From: Prochlorococcus sp. AG-670-N10
Lineage (GTDB): Bacteria > Cyanobacteriota > Cyanobacteriia > PCC-6307 > Cyanobiaceae
Assembly (NCBI GenBank): GCA_003209065.1
Contig: QCSX01000002.1
Location: 1 to 64,000 of the forward strand
DNA: 64,000 nucleotides
Direction: 5' to 3'
The notes beneath the pieces are model-generated. The model was not told where the DNA came from. It made no database searches and worked only from the letters and a program-made list of their open reading frames with translations. The first letter of the stretch is position 1; each line of letters begins with the position of its first letter. The position numbers and the translations under genes were made by a program. Positions 10,143 to 19,495 of the stretch are shown in pieces.

Positions 10143-11144
10143 CTAAGTTGTCGAAATTAATTTTTGATTATTAATTTCTGAAAGTCTTTTTAATAACAAA
10201 TCTTCTAATTCTTCTATTGCTTTGCTGAAGCCTGTTATTCCTTCACTAAGCTTTTCACTTGCCATTTGATCCTCTAACATACTTAATCTAAAATCTTTCT
10301 CATCAAATTTATAGTCAATAGAATTATTGGATTGAGTCTCTTCATCTAATTTTTTAATTAATTCCCCTTCCTCTCTACTAAGTTCGTCTAAAAATTTTGG
10401 AGCAATAGTTAAAAGGTCACATCCCGCTAATTCTTTTATTTCATCTATATTTCTAAAGCTCGCACCCATTACTTCAGTTTTAAATCCTTTTTCTTTAAAA
10501 TAATTGTAGATTTTGGTTACTGATATAACACCTGGATCTTCATACCCTGCAAAGTTTTCTTTGCCAGTTTTTGCTTTATGCCAATCCAATATTCGACCTA
10601 CGAAAGGCGAGATTAAGGTTATTTTTGCATTAGCACAGGCTACAGCTTGGCAGAAGTTAAAAAGTAAAGTTAAATTGCATTTAATACCTTCTTTTTCTAA
10701 AATTTCAGCTGCCTTAATTCCTTCCCAAGTTGAAGCGATCTTAATCAATATTCTTTCTTTATCTATCCCAAAACTTTTATAGTGATTTATTAACTTTCTG
10801 GCTTTTGTAACTGTTGCTTCAGTATCAAAACTTAGTCTTGCATCAACTTCTGTAGATACTCTTCCCGAAATAAGATTCAGAATCTCCTTGCCAAAAAATA
10901 CTGAAACCTGATCTATAGTCTCTTTAATTAATTCACTTTCAGTAAAGCCCTCAGGTAGGGATTTTCTTGAGCTTTCCAAAGCTTGATCTATTAATTTTAT
11001 GTAATCAGGATTCTTAGCCGCAGCCAATATTAGTGATGGATTAGTAGTGGCATCTCTAGGTTGAAACTTTTTAATCGCATCTAAATCTCCAGTATCAGCA
11101 ACAACAACAGTAATAGAAGATAATTGTTCTAAAATTGATTTCAT
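10143..11144 (-). CDS. tal: Transaldolase
   Basis: The 333-residue protein moves a dihydroxyacetone unit between sugar phosphates in the pentose phosphate pathway. Markers are [20 protein letters not shown] near the N-terminus, [12 protein letters not shown], the Schiff-base lysine region [20 protein letters not shown] (around residues 130-150), [17 protein letters not shown] and [11 protein letters not shown]. Length fits the classical TalA/B type. It converges with the FAD-reductase gene. Confidence 0.97.
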   Translation of the reverse strand: MKSILEQLSSITVVVADTGDLDAIKKFQPRDATTNPSLILAAAKNPDYIKLIDQALESSRKSLPEGFTESELIKETIDQVSVFFGKEILNLISGRVSTEVDARLSFDTEATVTKARKLINHYKSFGIDKERILIKIASTWEGIKAAEILEKEGIKCNLTLLFNFCQAVACANAKITLISPFVGRILDWHKAKTGKENFAGYEDPGVISVTKIYNYFKEKGFKTEVMGASFRNIDEIKELAGCDLLTIAPKFLDELSREEGELIKKLDEETQSNNSIDYKFDEKDFRLSMLEDQMASEKLSEGITGFSKAIEELEDLLLKRLSEINNQKLISTT

Positions 11145-11234
11145 TTCTAGATAACCATATATTTTTATAAGATAGCTTCAATTTCAAATGAAATCATTAA
11201 ATAATGAACTAATTAACTAAAAACCAGAATAATT

Positions 11235-12986
11235 TCAGGGTTTTTTAACAATTTTCCTGTTTTCTTCAATTTGGGGCGGTATTTTTTCAATAACAATTAA
11301 ACTTTCGATAATTTCTTTTGCAATTGGCACTGCAACCGTTGAACCATAAGCGTATGCTTTCGAAGGTTCGTCAATAACAACAAGGACAACATACTTTGGA
11401 TTATTTACAGGAAAAGAAGCTACAAAACTACAAACTTTTTTACTAGTATAACTTCCATTAACTGCCTTTTGAGAAGTTCCAGTTTTCCCTCCAATTCTGT
11501 ATCCATCAATTTTCGCTCCTTTTCCACTGCCATTATCAACAACACTTTCCATCCATTTAAGAACGGTTTTTGATACCTCGTTAGAAAAGATTTCTTTTGG
11601 AGAATTGTTTTTAAGGTGAGCTTTAAAATTTAAAGTAACATGGGGAATTATTTCACTTCCCCCATTAGCTAGAACAGCATGAAGTTGAGCTAATTTTAAA
11701 GGAGAAATAGAAAAACCTTTTCCAAAAGATGCTACTGCGGGCTCAATTGACTGATTAACAAATATATCTTTTGACTTTAATTGACCAGCTGTAGATTCAA
11801 ATAAATCCGTCTCCAAACGTTTATTAATCCCTAATTTGTTCAGCCAATTCCAATAAGTTTTAGGCGGCAGATTTTGCATTATTTTTACCATCCCTACATT
11901 ACTTGAAACCTGTAAAACTTTTGGATAATCAATATAACCATTTCCTTTTTTATCCCAATTTGAAAGGCTCCATCCTCCAACATTAACCTTCCCACTATCT
12001 TCAACTAAACCATCTTTTTGGATTGCTTTTTCTTCTAATGCTAAGGCTAGATTTATTGGTTTAAAAGTTGAACCAGGCTCGAATAAATCTTGGGAATACC
12101 AACCCCTGAAGACTTCGGGATCATATTCCCAATATTTATTTGGATCATAAGATGGTATCGATGCTAGTGATAAGATCTCTCCATTATTTACATTCATTAC
12201 TATAGCGAAGCCTTTCTTTGCGTTCCACTTCAGTACATGTTTACTTAAAGCTTTAAAAGTAGATTTTTGTAATCTTGAATCTATTGTCAAACCTAAACTC
12301 TTGTAGTCACTAATAAAATCTCTTGGTCCCGAATTATCTGGGAGAGGTGTTCCATCTCCTCCTTTCTTAATTAAATTAATTTTGTTAAGTACTTTGATTT
12401 GATTATCTAAATGCAGTTCTAAACCAGCTGAACCTTTATTCTCATAATTAACAAAACCAATAAGATTTGAATACAAATTACTTTGAGGATAATATCTTTG
12501 AGAATATTTAACGAGATCCAAACCACTAATATGAAGGTTTTTAATCTTTTTTGCTTGATTCTCTGTTATTTCATCCAGCAATTCAATTCCTAACATTTTA
12601 TTTTTAAACTTTGATAGAAGAAATTCATCTTTTACATTTAAAATTGGCGTTAATTTATTAATCACTTCATCAATAGTTCTTACTCTACTAGTTGAATCTC
12701 CAGGGAAGTTAAAGTATTTGGGATGAGCCCATAATCTGTAGAGAGGTTTATCATAAGCAATCAATCTATTATTTCTATCTACTATTGATCTTCTTTTATT
12801 TAAAGAACTAATCTTGGTGAATTGTATTAATCTCGCTTTTTTTTGTAAGTCAGAGGCGCTAAAAACTTGTAAATTTACAAGCCTTCCAAATAGTCCAAAA
12901 ATCAATAATAAACAAAACATATAAGTAGCCTTAAACCTTCGAGGTTGAAGAGGTACTAGATTAACTATTTTCTTATTTCTTTTCAT
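11235..12986 (-). CDS. ftsI: Penicillin-binding protein, septal transpeptidase (FtsI/PBP3 type)
   Basis: A 583-residue class B PBP that cross-links peptidoglycan at the division septum. It has a short cytoplasmic leader, one membrane anchor (about 23-41), a pedestal domain and a transpeptidase domain. The catalytic motifs are all present: S306-T-F-K309 in EPGSTFKP, SSN at 361-363 and KTG at 501-503 in GGKTGTSQ. The start overlaps the stop of the upstream small gene by one base (TAATG), indicating coupled translation of a division pair. Confidence 0.95.
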   Translation of the reverse strand: MKRNKKIVNLVPLQPRRFKATYMFCLLLIFGLFGRLVNLQVFSASDLQKKARLIQFTKISSLNKRRSIVDRNNRLIAYDKPLYRLWAHPKYFNFPGDSTSRVRTIDEVINKLTPILNVKDEFLLSKFKNKMLGIELLDEITENQAKKIKNLHISGLDLVKYSQRYYPQSNLYSNLIGFVNYENKGSAGLELHLDNQIKVLNKINLIKKGGDGTPLPDNSGPRDFISDYKSLGLTIDSRLQKSTFKALSKHVLKWNAKKGFAIVMNVNNGEILSLASIPSYDPNKYWEYDPEVFRGWYSQDLFEPGSTFKPINLALALEEKAIQKDGLVEDSGKVNVGGWSLSNWDKKGNGYIDYPKVLQVSSNVGMVKIMQNLPPKTYWNWLNKLGINKRLETDLFESTAGQLKSKDIFVNQSIEPAVASFGKGFSISPLKLAQLHAVLANGGSEIIPHVTLNFKAHLKNNSPKEIFSNEVSKTVLKWMESVVDNGSGKGAKIDGYRIGGKTGTSQKAVNGSYTSKKVCSFVASFPVNNPKYVVLVVIDEPSKAYAYGSTVAVPIAKEIIESLIVIEKIPPQIEENRKIVKKP

Positions 12987-13417
12987 TAATATCCTTTTTG
13001 ATATTTACTATCTTTTAATCCATCTTTAATAATTTTAATTTTTTTATTTAAATCATTTCCCTTATTCTTAGTAATCTGCTTATCAAGATAAATTAAATCT
13101 TTTGGAGTTGCTTTTTTAAAAGTATTAAGGGACTCAATTTCATTAATATAAAATTCTTCAGTCTTAGAAATATAGTCAATAAGATTATTATTATTTGTTC
13201 TTGTTTTTGTTAAATTTTCATATATGCTTGTCCATTTTCTTTGACTATTAAAAGAAAGAAAAGATAAGATAAAAATCAAAAGTAATAAAGAGATATTTAC
13301 GCTGTCAAATATTTTATGAATAAATTTTAAATTAAATAATTTTATTTTTTTTGAAGTAATTTTATTGGCGTCGTAAAGGTTATTTTTTAAAGAATTTTCA
13401 TTCTTATTTATATTCAT
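12986..13417 (-). CDS. Small bitopic membrane protein, candidate FtsL-like divisome subunit
   Basis: A 143-residue protein with a lysine/asparagine-rich cytoplasmic part, one membrane helix (about 39-55, ISLLLLIFILSFLSF), and an external polar helix with coiled-coil character (about 58-115). FtsL proteins share this topology and are often encoded immediately before ftsI, as here, with a one-base overlap. The sequence itself is too divergent for me to recognise the family, so FtsL is an inference from position and shape only. Confidence 0.6.
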   Translation of the reverse strand: MNINKNENSLKNNLYDANKITSKKIKLFNLKFIHKIFDSVNISLLLLIFILSFLSFNSQRKWTSIYENLTKTRTNNNNLIDYISKTEEFYINEIESLNTFKKATPKDLIYLDKQITKNKGNDLNKKIKIIKDGLKDSKYQKGY

Positions 13418-13503
13418 TTCTTAAGTATTATTAAAAATATAAAAAGTGTTATAAATCAAATAAACATTTTTTTAATTTATTCGCAAGTAATATAGCCAAA
13501 TCT

Positions 13504-14862
13504 TTATGTTCTCAAAAGAAACAAATTCAAAAAGGTCATCCCATTCCATAAAGAATGCATAATCACAGAAGATGATAATCTTCCTGATATAAGTCTTGTA
13601 GTTCCCAGTCCTATTCCTAGGGTAAACAATGGGATCATTTCACCTATACTTAAATGAGCCAAGGCAAAAATAAAAGCAGAAATTGTAATACCTAATATAA
13701 TTCCGAATTCTCTGGATAAAATTGGGAGTAAGACGCCTCTGAAAATAACCTCCTCAAAAATTGGGGCTAAAAGTGTAGTTGTTAAAAATAAAAGTACAAA
13801 TGAAACATAATTATTACTATTTAAAACGATCTCAAGTAAAGGATTACTCCCATTTTGATTATCAACTAAAAGATTCATAATTAATGACACCAGTAAAACA
13901 AAAGGAATTATCATTAAGAAACCCTTGAATCCCTGAAAAAAAGATACTTTTATCGGAAACAAATTAAATTGAAAATAATCTTTTTTGAAAATAAATTTAT
14001 TTTCAAAAGATTTTATTTGATAATAAATAATCAAGAGAGGAGGAATTGCCATAAATAGATATCCAAAAAATATTTTTAATGATTGTGTTAATTCAATTGA
14101 TAGATTAGAGGCCACTAATTCAACCAAAGTGATTGAAAATAAGGGCGAAATAACTTCTCCTAAAACGACAAATCCTCCTGATATCAACAACACCATATCT
14201 AACAAATCTAAATCTAAGGGTTTAAATTCTTTCCATTCAATTTTTCTTAAAGCTAAAACACTCCATAATGTTCTTAGAACAAGTAAAGAGCCAAAGACTA
14301 CTGACAAAAGAGGTATTAATCTAATAGCTATTATTTTCAGAAACATTTTTTTTGAAAGTGCATTTGTTATTAATCGACTGTCATCGAAAGAAAATCTTTT
14401 GCTTAACAAGTGGTATATAAATCTATCCTCTTTAAATAAATCTAGAAAATCATCACTAGGCTTATATGAATTATCTAGATTACTTTTACTCAAATTTTCT
14501 ACGACTAATTTATAGTTTTTGTTATCAAATCTATTAGGATACTCTTGCTTTATATTTATCTCATTGCTTTTGGAAGAAATTATCCAAATCAATTTATTCC
14601 TTTCTGTTAATTCATCAAAAGAAATCTCAGAAAGGGATTTTTTAATATCTTCAATTGGATCATTATTGATAATTATGTTTCTTAAGTTAATTGGTATTAC
14701 AGGCAAAGCTAATTCTGCAATTTCTTTTTCTTTTTGACTAATATCAAAGCTAACCGATGGTCGGTTAAGACTATCTCGAAGCCCTTGCTGCCACACAAAA
14801 AAAGTTATAACTAGAGAAATAAAAGCTATAAATAGTTTTGTCTTAGAAATATTTTTATTCAT
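13504..14862 (-). CDS. CPBP-family intramembrane metalloprotease (CAAX protease/Abi)
   Basis: The 452-residue protein has a membrane helix at the N-terminus, a polar domain (about 35-165), and about seven further membrane helices. The protease core lies at the C-terminus: E370-E371-V-I-F-R375, the H403 segment FALAHLSIG, and MHSLWNGMTF with H436. These are the glutamate and histidine motifs of the CPBP/Rce1 fold. The physiological substrate in cyanobacteria is not known to me. The polar N-terminal domain is an addition to the minimal protease. Confidence 0.88.
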   Translation of the reverse strand: MNKNISKTKLFIAFISLVITFFVWQQGLRDSLNRPSVSFDISQKEKEIAELALPVIPINLRNIIINNDPIEDIKKSLSEISFDELTERNKLIWIISSKSNEINIKQEYPNRFDNKNYKLVVENLSKSNLDNSYKPSDDFLDLFKEDRFIYHLLSKRFSFDDSRLITNALSKKMFLKIIAIRLIPLLSVVFGSLLVLRTLWSVLALRKIEWKEFKPLDLDLLDMVLLISGGFVVLGEVISPLFSITLVELVASNLSIELTQSLKIFFGYLFMAIPPLLIIYYQIKSFENKFIFKKDYFQFNLFPIKVSFFQGFKGFLMIIPFVLLVSLIMNLLVDNQNGSNPLLEIVLNSNNYVSFVLLFLTTTLLAPIFEEVIFRGVLLPILSREFGIILGITISAFIFALAHLSIGEMIPLFTLGIGLGTTRLISGRLSSSVIMHSLWNGMTFLNLFLLRT

Positions 14863-14980
14863 GTATCTGATAATAAAATATAAAACTTAATTTAGTTTTA
14901 ATTGAAATTTCTAATAATCATATACCTATTTTTATCACGCCATGAGATGATAAAAATACTTTAATTTTTAATTCTATATA

Positions 14981-16309
14981 ATGATCGTTAGATTAGTTTT
15001 AGTAAGGCATGGGCTTAGCAGTTTTAATGAAAAAGGCTTAGTTCAAGGCAGGACAGATGATTCATATTTAACCGATAAGGGTTATGAACAGGCACATAAA
15101 TCGGGAGAGGCATTATCAGGGATGAATTTCGACAAGATATATTCATCTCCACTTGTAAGAGCGGCAGAGACTGCAAGGACAATTGAGAAATACTTAAAAG
15201 GAGAAAATAATATTATTTATGATAAAAATTTATTAGAGGTTGATCTTGGTTCATGGTCTGGTTTAACTATTAATGAAATAAAAAACAAGTATCCAGAAGA
15301 CTATCTTCTTTGGAAAAATGATCCTGAAAATTTAACTTTAGAGAGTATTCATAATTCAACTTATCAACCAATCAAAGAATTATATGAGCAGGCAAATGAA
15401 TTTATTAAAAGTATTTTTAAAACCTATTTGGGAAAAGAAGAAGCAAATATTTTAATAATTGGTCATAATGCAATCCTAAGATGTTTAATTTTATTATTAA
15501 TTGGAAAACCTAAAAAAGGTTTTAGAAAAATAAAGTTAGATAATGCCTCTTTTTCAATCCTTAATATTGTGAAGCAAAGAGATTCATATAAAACACAAAT
15601 TGAATGTTTAAACCAAACTTCTCATCTAGATAAAAGAATTCCTGATCAGATTGGAGACTCAAGAATATTTTTAGTTAGACATGGTGAAACCAACTGGAAT
15701 AAAGAGGGTCGATTCCAAGGACAAATCAATATTCCTCTAAATAATAATGGGAAAGATCAGGCGAAAAAGGCATCTAGATATTTAAAAGAAATTAACTTCA
15801 ACAAAGCTTTTTCAAGTTCAATGGATAGACCATATGAAACAGCACAAATAATTCTTCAAAGCAAGTCAGATTTAGAAATAACAAAGATTGAAAAACTAGT
15901 AGAAATAAGCCATGGATTATGGGAAGGCAAATTAGAAAATGAAATTAAAAATCAATGGCCAGAATTACTACAAAATTGGCATGAAAAACCTGAAAAGGTA
16001 TTAATGCCTGAGGGAGAAAGTATTAAAGAAGTATCTGAAAGATCGGTTAAGGCTTGGCAAGAAATATGTTTAGCTCAAAAGAATAAAGATTTGACCTTGC
16101 TAGTAGCTCATGATGCAGTCAATAAAACCCTTATTTGTAATTTATTAGGTATTAATTTTTCCAATATCTGGATGATAAAGCAAGGTAATGGAGGTATAAC
16201 TATTATTGATATCTTTAATGATCCTCAAAAAGATAATGTAATTAGTGCTCTGAATATTACGACACATCTTGGAGGAATATTGGACTCAACTGCATCTGGG
16301 GCTCTTTAA
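14981..16309 (+). CDS. Tandem histidine-phosphatase protein (phosphoglycerate mutase-like, two domains)
   Basis: The 442 residues hold two complete histidine-phosphatase domains. The first begins VRLVLVRHGLSSFNEKGLVQGRTDD and includes SSPLVRAAETA and GHNA. The second starts about residue 228 with IFLVRHGETNWNKEGRFQGQ and includes SSSMDRPYETA, EISHGLWEG and AHDAVNK. Each copy keeps the phospho-accepting RHG histidine and the distal histidine. Most family members have one such domain. It may be the GpmB-like mutase, a sugar-phosphate phosphatase, or an alpha-ribazole phosphatase; sequence alone does not decide. It lies 2 bp before the dihydroorotase-like gene. Confidence 0.85.
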   Translation: MIVRLVLVRHGLSSFNEKGLVQGRTDDSYLTDKGYEQAHKSGEALSGMNFDKIYSSPLVRAAETARTIEKYLKGENNIIYDKNLLEVDLGSWSGLTINEIKNKYPEDYLLWKNDPENLTLESIHNSTYQPIKELYEQANEFIKSIFKTYLGKEEANILIIGHNAILRCLILLLIGKPKKGFRKIKLDNASFSILNIVKQRDSYKTQIECLNQTSHLDKRIPDQIGDSRIFLVRHGETNWNKEGRFQGQINIPLNNNGKDQAKKASRYLKEINFNKAFSSSMDRPYETAQIILQSKSDLEITKIEKLVEISHGLWEGKLENEIKNQWPELLQNWHEKPEKVLMPEGESIKEVSERSVKAWQEICLAQKNKDLTLLVAHDAVNKTLICNLLGINFSNIWMIKQGNGGITIIDIFNDPQKDNVISALNITTHLGGILDSTASGAL

Positions 16310-16311
16310 AA

Positions 16312-17565
16312 ATGGGGAAAAGCTTTTTTTTTGAAAATATAAATATATTGATGGGGTCTAATATGGAGGTAACTAAAGATAATTTATTAATTATTGATGG
16401 CAAAATAGATGCGTTTGGTGATGAGGCTAAAAATAAAGCATTGAAAAAAAATATTGAAATTTCCAAATCTGGTAATAAATTAGTTGCCCCGATGTTGGTT
16501 GATAGCCACTCATATTTAAAAGATCCCTTAACAGGACTAAATGACAACTTAGAGACTTTAAAGTTTAGAGCAAAGAAATCAGGTTTTGGGACGATTGCTT
16601 TACTTCCAAACAGCAACAATTGGAGAGATAAGCCTGAAAAAATACCATTTCAAAAAAATAATTATTCCGATTTAAATATTTATTTTTGGGGAAGTTTTAG
16701 CCTGGGAGATGAAGGAGTACATCTTTCTCCTCATGAGGAACTTTTAAAATCAGGGTCGATAGGTCTTTCTACTAGAAACTTTTTTGATTCACCAATCATT
16801 TTCAAAGGTCTTTCTCTAGATATAGTCAAATCATCCCCAATAATATTTTCATTAACAAAAAATAATTCAGTTCAAAAAGGAATTGTACATAAAGATCTAA
16901 AATCACTCCAATCAGGTTTTTATTTAATTGATAATAATAATGAACTTTCTGAAGTTAAAAATATTTTAGGAATCAAGAATCTTTTCCCAAGTAAAAATTT
17001 AGTAATTAAAAACATCACAGATTCAAATTCTCTTAAAGAAATAGAAAAGCAAAATATTCCAATTTCAATCACAATAAGTTGGTGGAACTTAATAGCAGAT
17101 ACAGAAAATCTGGAGTTAGATGATCTTGGGTGGAAAGTAGATCCCCCTTTGGGCTCTAAAAAAAACAGAGAATTTTTAATAAAAGGTTTAGAAAAGGATT
17201 TAATTCAGGTTATTGCGGTAAACTCAATTGCATTAAATGATGAAGATACATTTATTCCAATAAATGATAGGTCAGTTGGAATAAGTTCCTTTGAATTGGT
17301 TTTACCCTTATTATGGGAAGAATTTGTAACCAAAAGAGCTTGGCCGATCTCAAAGCTATGGAAATATTTAAGTTTTAATCCCTCTAATTTATTAGGCATA
17401 ACACAAGAGAAATTATCTCTGGGAAGTAGAAGATGGCTTATGTTTGACCCAGATACAAAATGGGTCAATAGTCAAATAAATTTAGGATATGATTCTCCTT
17501 CAAATTTTCCCAAGAAAAACGAACTAATTAAAGGGAAAGTGATTCATGTTGGGCTTGATTTTTAA
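16312..17565 (+). CDS. Dihydroorotase-like protein without metal ligands (pseudoenzyme)
   Basis: The 417-residue protein aligns in layout with class I dihydroorotases (KLVAPMLVDSHSYLKDP, FGTIALLPNSNNW, LGWKVDPPLGSKKNREFL, FNPSNLLGI). Every metal-binding motif is changed. HxH is HSY, the HVS region is KNITDSNSL, the HHL motif is WWN, and the catalytic DHAPH segment reads NSIAL. It therefore cannot be an ordinary zinc dihydroorotase. Known non-catalytic homologues serve as structural partners of aspartate transcarbamoylase, which is a plausible role here. Its 3' end overlaps the convergent lepB by 38 bp. Confidence 0.8.
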   Translation: MGKSFFFENINILMGSNMEVTKDNLLIIDGKIDAFGDEAKNKALKKNIEISKSGNKLVAPMLVDSHSYLKDPLTGLNDNLETLKFRAKKSGFGTIALLPNSNNWRDKPEKIPFQKNNYSDLNIYFWGSFSLGDEGVHLSPHEELLKSGSIGLSTRNFFDSPIIFKGLSLDIVKSSPIIFSLTKNNSVQKGIVHKDLKSLQSGFYLIDNNNELSEVKNILGIKNLFPSKNLVIKNITDSNSLKEIEKQNIPISITISWWNLIADTENLELDDLGWKVDPPLGSKKNREFLIKGLEKDLIQVIAVNSIALNDEDTFIPINDRSVGISSFELVLPLLWEEFVTKRAWPISKLWKYLSFNPSNLLGITQEKLSLGSRRWLMFDPDTKWVNSQINLGYDSPSNFPKKNELIKGKVIHVGLDF

Positions 17566-18214
17566 AAAAACCGAAATTATTTAAAGGCCAAAACCTAAAA
17601 TAAGCTTTCCCAATTATTTCCTTTTTATGAAGAAATTTACCTCCAGGCCAATACCTTCCATCCCAGCTATTTGATCTATTATCACCTAAGACCAAAAAAT
17701 GATCCTTAGGTACTTTCAAACTTTTAAATTCTCCGCAATTAGTAAAAAAGGACTCGGAACAGAAATTAGTAACATAGGGCTCAAAAATTTTTTTATTATT
17801 TATTATCACCTCACCTTTAACATTTACACTTACTAATTCTCCAGGCAATGCTACAACTCTTTTTATATAAGCATCACAAGCTTGATCTCTTAAACCAGGA
17901 ATGAATGACATTGGAGGGAAACTCATAAAGAAGCAATAACTATTATTTGGTAAAGAGTTAGACCTTGACATGACAAGTTTTTCATCGAAAGAAAAAGGTG
18001 ATTTAAAAACAACAATATCTCCTCTTTGAGGTGATTTGTTCTTTAAAGAAATTTTTTCAATAATCAATCTATCGTTAATTTGTAATTCAGGTAGCATTGA
18101 ACCTGAGGGAATGTACCGAGGTTCCGCTAAAAAAGATCTGCAAGAAGAAACAAAAAAAGTCAAGCAAAGCAATGGACCCCATTCAAGAATTATATTTTTA
18201 TATGAGGAATTCAT
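17528..18214 (-). CDS. lepB: Signal peptidase I
   Basis: The 228-residue membrane protease removes signal peptides from exported proteins. An N-terminal hydrophobic helix (about 10-27) is followed by the boxes of the family: the nucleophile serine in PSGSMLPELQINDRL, RGDIVVFKSP, the general-base lysine in YIKRVVALPGELV, and the C-terminal FLVLGDNRSNSWDGRYWPGG. The C-terminal reading frame runs 38 bp into the dihydroorotase-like gene on the other strand. Confidence 0.96.
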   Translation of the reverse strand: MNSSYKNIILEWGPLLCLTFFVSSCRSFLAEPRYIPSGSMLPELQINDRLIIEKISLKNKSPQRGDIVVFKSPFSFDEKLVMSRSNSLPNNSYCFFMSFPPMSFIPGLRDQACDAYIKRVVALPGELVSVNVKGEVIINNKKIFEPYVTNFCSESFFTNCGEFKSLKVPKDHFLVLGDNRSNSWDGRYWPGGKFLHKKEIIGKAYFRFWPLNNFGFFKNQAQHESLSL

Positions 18215-18243
18215 AAAATTTTTAAAATTATAAAATTAAAGCT

Positions 18244-18600
18244 CTATTTGAAGTTAGCGGCATATTCAGACTCATTGAATCCAAGTATAAATTTACTTTC
18301 ATTAATTATTAAAAATGGACGTTTTATTAATTTCCCATCATTTGATAATAGATCAATAATTTTCTTTCTTGTTAAGTCAAAAATATTAATATTGATTGAT
18401 TTAAAACTCTTACCTCTTGTATTGAATATTTTTTTTATATCTAAGGAAAATTGTGTTAATGCAAGTTCTAAAATTTTAGTTGAAGGAGGATCTTTAACTA
18501 TATCTATAAATTGATAGTCAATATTATTTTGATCAAGCCATTTTGAAGCTTTTCTACATGATGAGCATTTTGGGTAGCTATAGAAAATGACCTTTTTCAA
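18244..18600 (-). CDS. ArsC/Spx-type thioredoxin-fold protein
   Basis: A 118-residue protein of the ArsC/Spx/YffB family with YPKCSSCRKASKWLDQNNI at the N-terminus, giving a redox CxxC. DIVKDPP and RPFLIINESKFILGFNESEY-like residues are at the C-terminus. Members include glutaredoxin-dependent arsenate reductases and transcription regulators. The CSSC pair is more typical of the Spx/MgsR branch than of classical ArsC, so arsenate reduction is possible but unproven. It is 1 bp from the pyrophosphatase stop-start junction and is probably co-transcribed with it. Confidence 0.78.
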   Translation of the reverse strand: MKKVIFYSYPKCSSCRKASKWLDQNNIDYQFIDIVKDPPSTKILELALTQFSLDIKKIFNTRGKSFKSININIFDLTRKKIIDLLSNDGKLIKRPFLIINESKFILGFNESEYAANFK

Positions 18601-18601
18601 T

Positions 18602-19150
18602 TTATTTTACTATTGATGATTTTTTTAGAACCTTAAAGGTTTTCTTTTTTGAAGATGTACATTTTCGGAGAAGTTCCTCAATTACTTCAGAATCTCTCCA
18701 ACCATCTATTTGAACTGTCCTTCCGTCTAAACCTTTACTTGTTCTAAAAAATTCCGCAACATCTTCTAATTGATTAGTAGCTATTTGACTAATGCTCGTA
18801 ATATTCTCCTGCCTAGGATTAGATATAGGAACGCATAAAAGTTTTCCATCATATTGCCCGCAGTCATACATATCCAGAACTCCTATAGGTCTTGCTTTAA
18901 TTAAACAACCTGCGAATGTTGGCTCATCCATAATTACCATCGCATCTAGAGGGGCTCCGTCATCAGCGAGGGTATTTGGAATAAAGCCATAATCAAATGG
19001 ATATCTTACTGAAGAATGTAAAATCCTATCGAGTGCCATGATTCCTGCTTGAGAACAATATTCGTATTTATTCCTGCTGCCAGCAGGTATTTCAACTACT
19101 AAATTTACTATTCCCTTCATTGGAGATGGAGGAATCAAACTAAGATCCAT
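18602..19150 (-). CDS. ppa: Inorganic pyrophosphatase, cyanobacterial type, with altered active site
   Basis: The 182-residue family I pyrophosphatase has the typical cyanobacterial start (MDLSLIPPSP) and VEIPAGSRNKYEY, LDRIL, RYPFDYGFIPNT. The metal/catalytic loop reads DDGAPLDAMVI where active enzymes have DGDPLD, so the middle aspartate (equivalent to E. coli D67) is alanine. The YK pair before the last helices reads SK. The other aspartates, including the two in the segment around YDCGQYDGK, remain. It may be a weak or repurposed enzyme, since a second complete family I enzyme lies at 33876-34466. It overlaps the next upstream gene by 11 bp. Confidence 0.88.
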   Translation of the reverse strand: MDLSLIPPSPMKGIVNLVVEIPAGSRNKYEYCSQAGIMALDRILHSSVRYPFDYGFIPNTLADDGAPLDAMVIMDEPTFAGCLIKARPIGVLDMYDCGQYDGKLLCVPISNPRQENITSISQIATNQLEDVAEFFRTSKGLDGRTVQIDGWRDSEVIEELLRKCTSSKKKTFKVLKKSSIVK

Positions 19151-19397
19151 CTTTTTTTATTAAGTGAGAAGAAGTAATCTCATTTCCTTGAGATAAAGGT
19201 CTACCAAGCAAAATACTAATTGAAGGCAATAAAATTGTCAGAAAAGCTATCACTATCCCTAGAAAAGATATTGAGAGACTTCTCATACTTAAGGGGTCAT
19301 CATCATCATCTCTTACCAATTCACTTGAAATAGTAATGAGAGAAGAATTCTTGCTCAATTTACCTTCGACAAACTGCTTTGAATTTGTATATTTCAA
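19140..19397 (-). CDS. Small single-pass membrane protein, unknown function
   Basis: An 85-residue protein with a soluble N-terminus including an acidic run (RDDDDDP, about 29-35), one membrane helix (about 43-64, SISFLGIVIAFLTILLPSIS) and a short polar tail. I do not recognise a family. The 3' end overlaps the pyrophosphatase start by 11 bp, so the two are probably translated from one message. Confidence 0.6.
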   Translation of the reverse strand: MKYTNSKQFVEGKLSKNSSLITISSELVRDDDDDPLSMRSLSISFLGIVIAFLTILLPSISILLGRPLSQGNEITSSHLIKKDGS

Positions 19398-19495
19398 GAG
19401 TTTTACTTGTTAGAAGTTGAGTAATAAACTTAACAAAATTATTTTACAATTAAAAAGTCAATAAATCAAAATATAATTAAAAATTTCTTTTTAAA

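Noticed and set aside
14129..14515. Antisense open frame opposite the CPBP protease gene
   Set aside because: It follows the codon structure of the minus-strand protease and shows no domain.
14977..14982. TATAAT directly before the histidine-phosphatase ATG
   Set aside because: It overlaps the start codon, so it cannot be the -10 box of that gene's own promoter with a normal leader.
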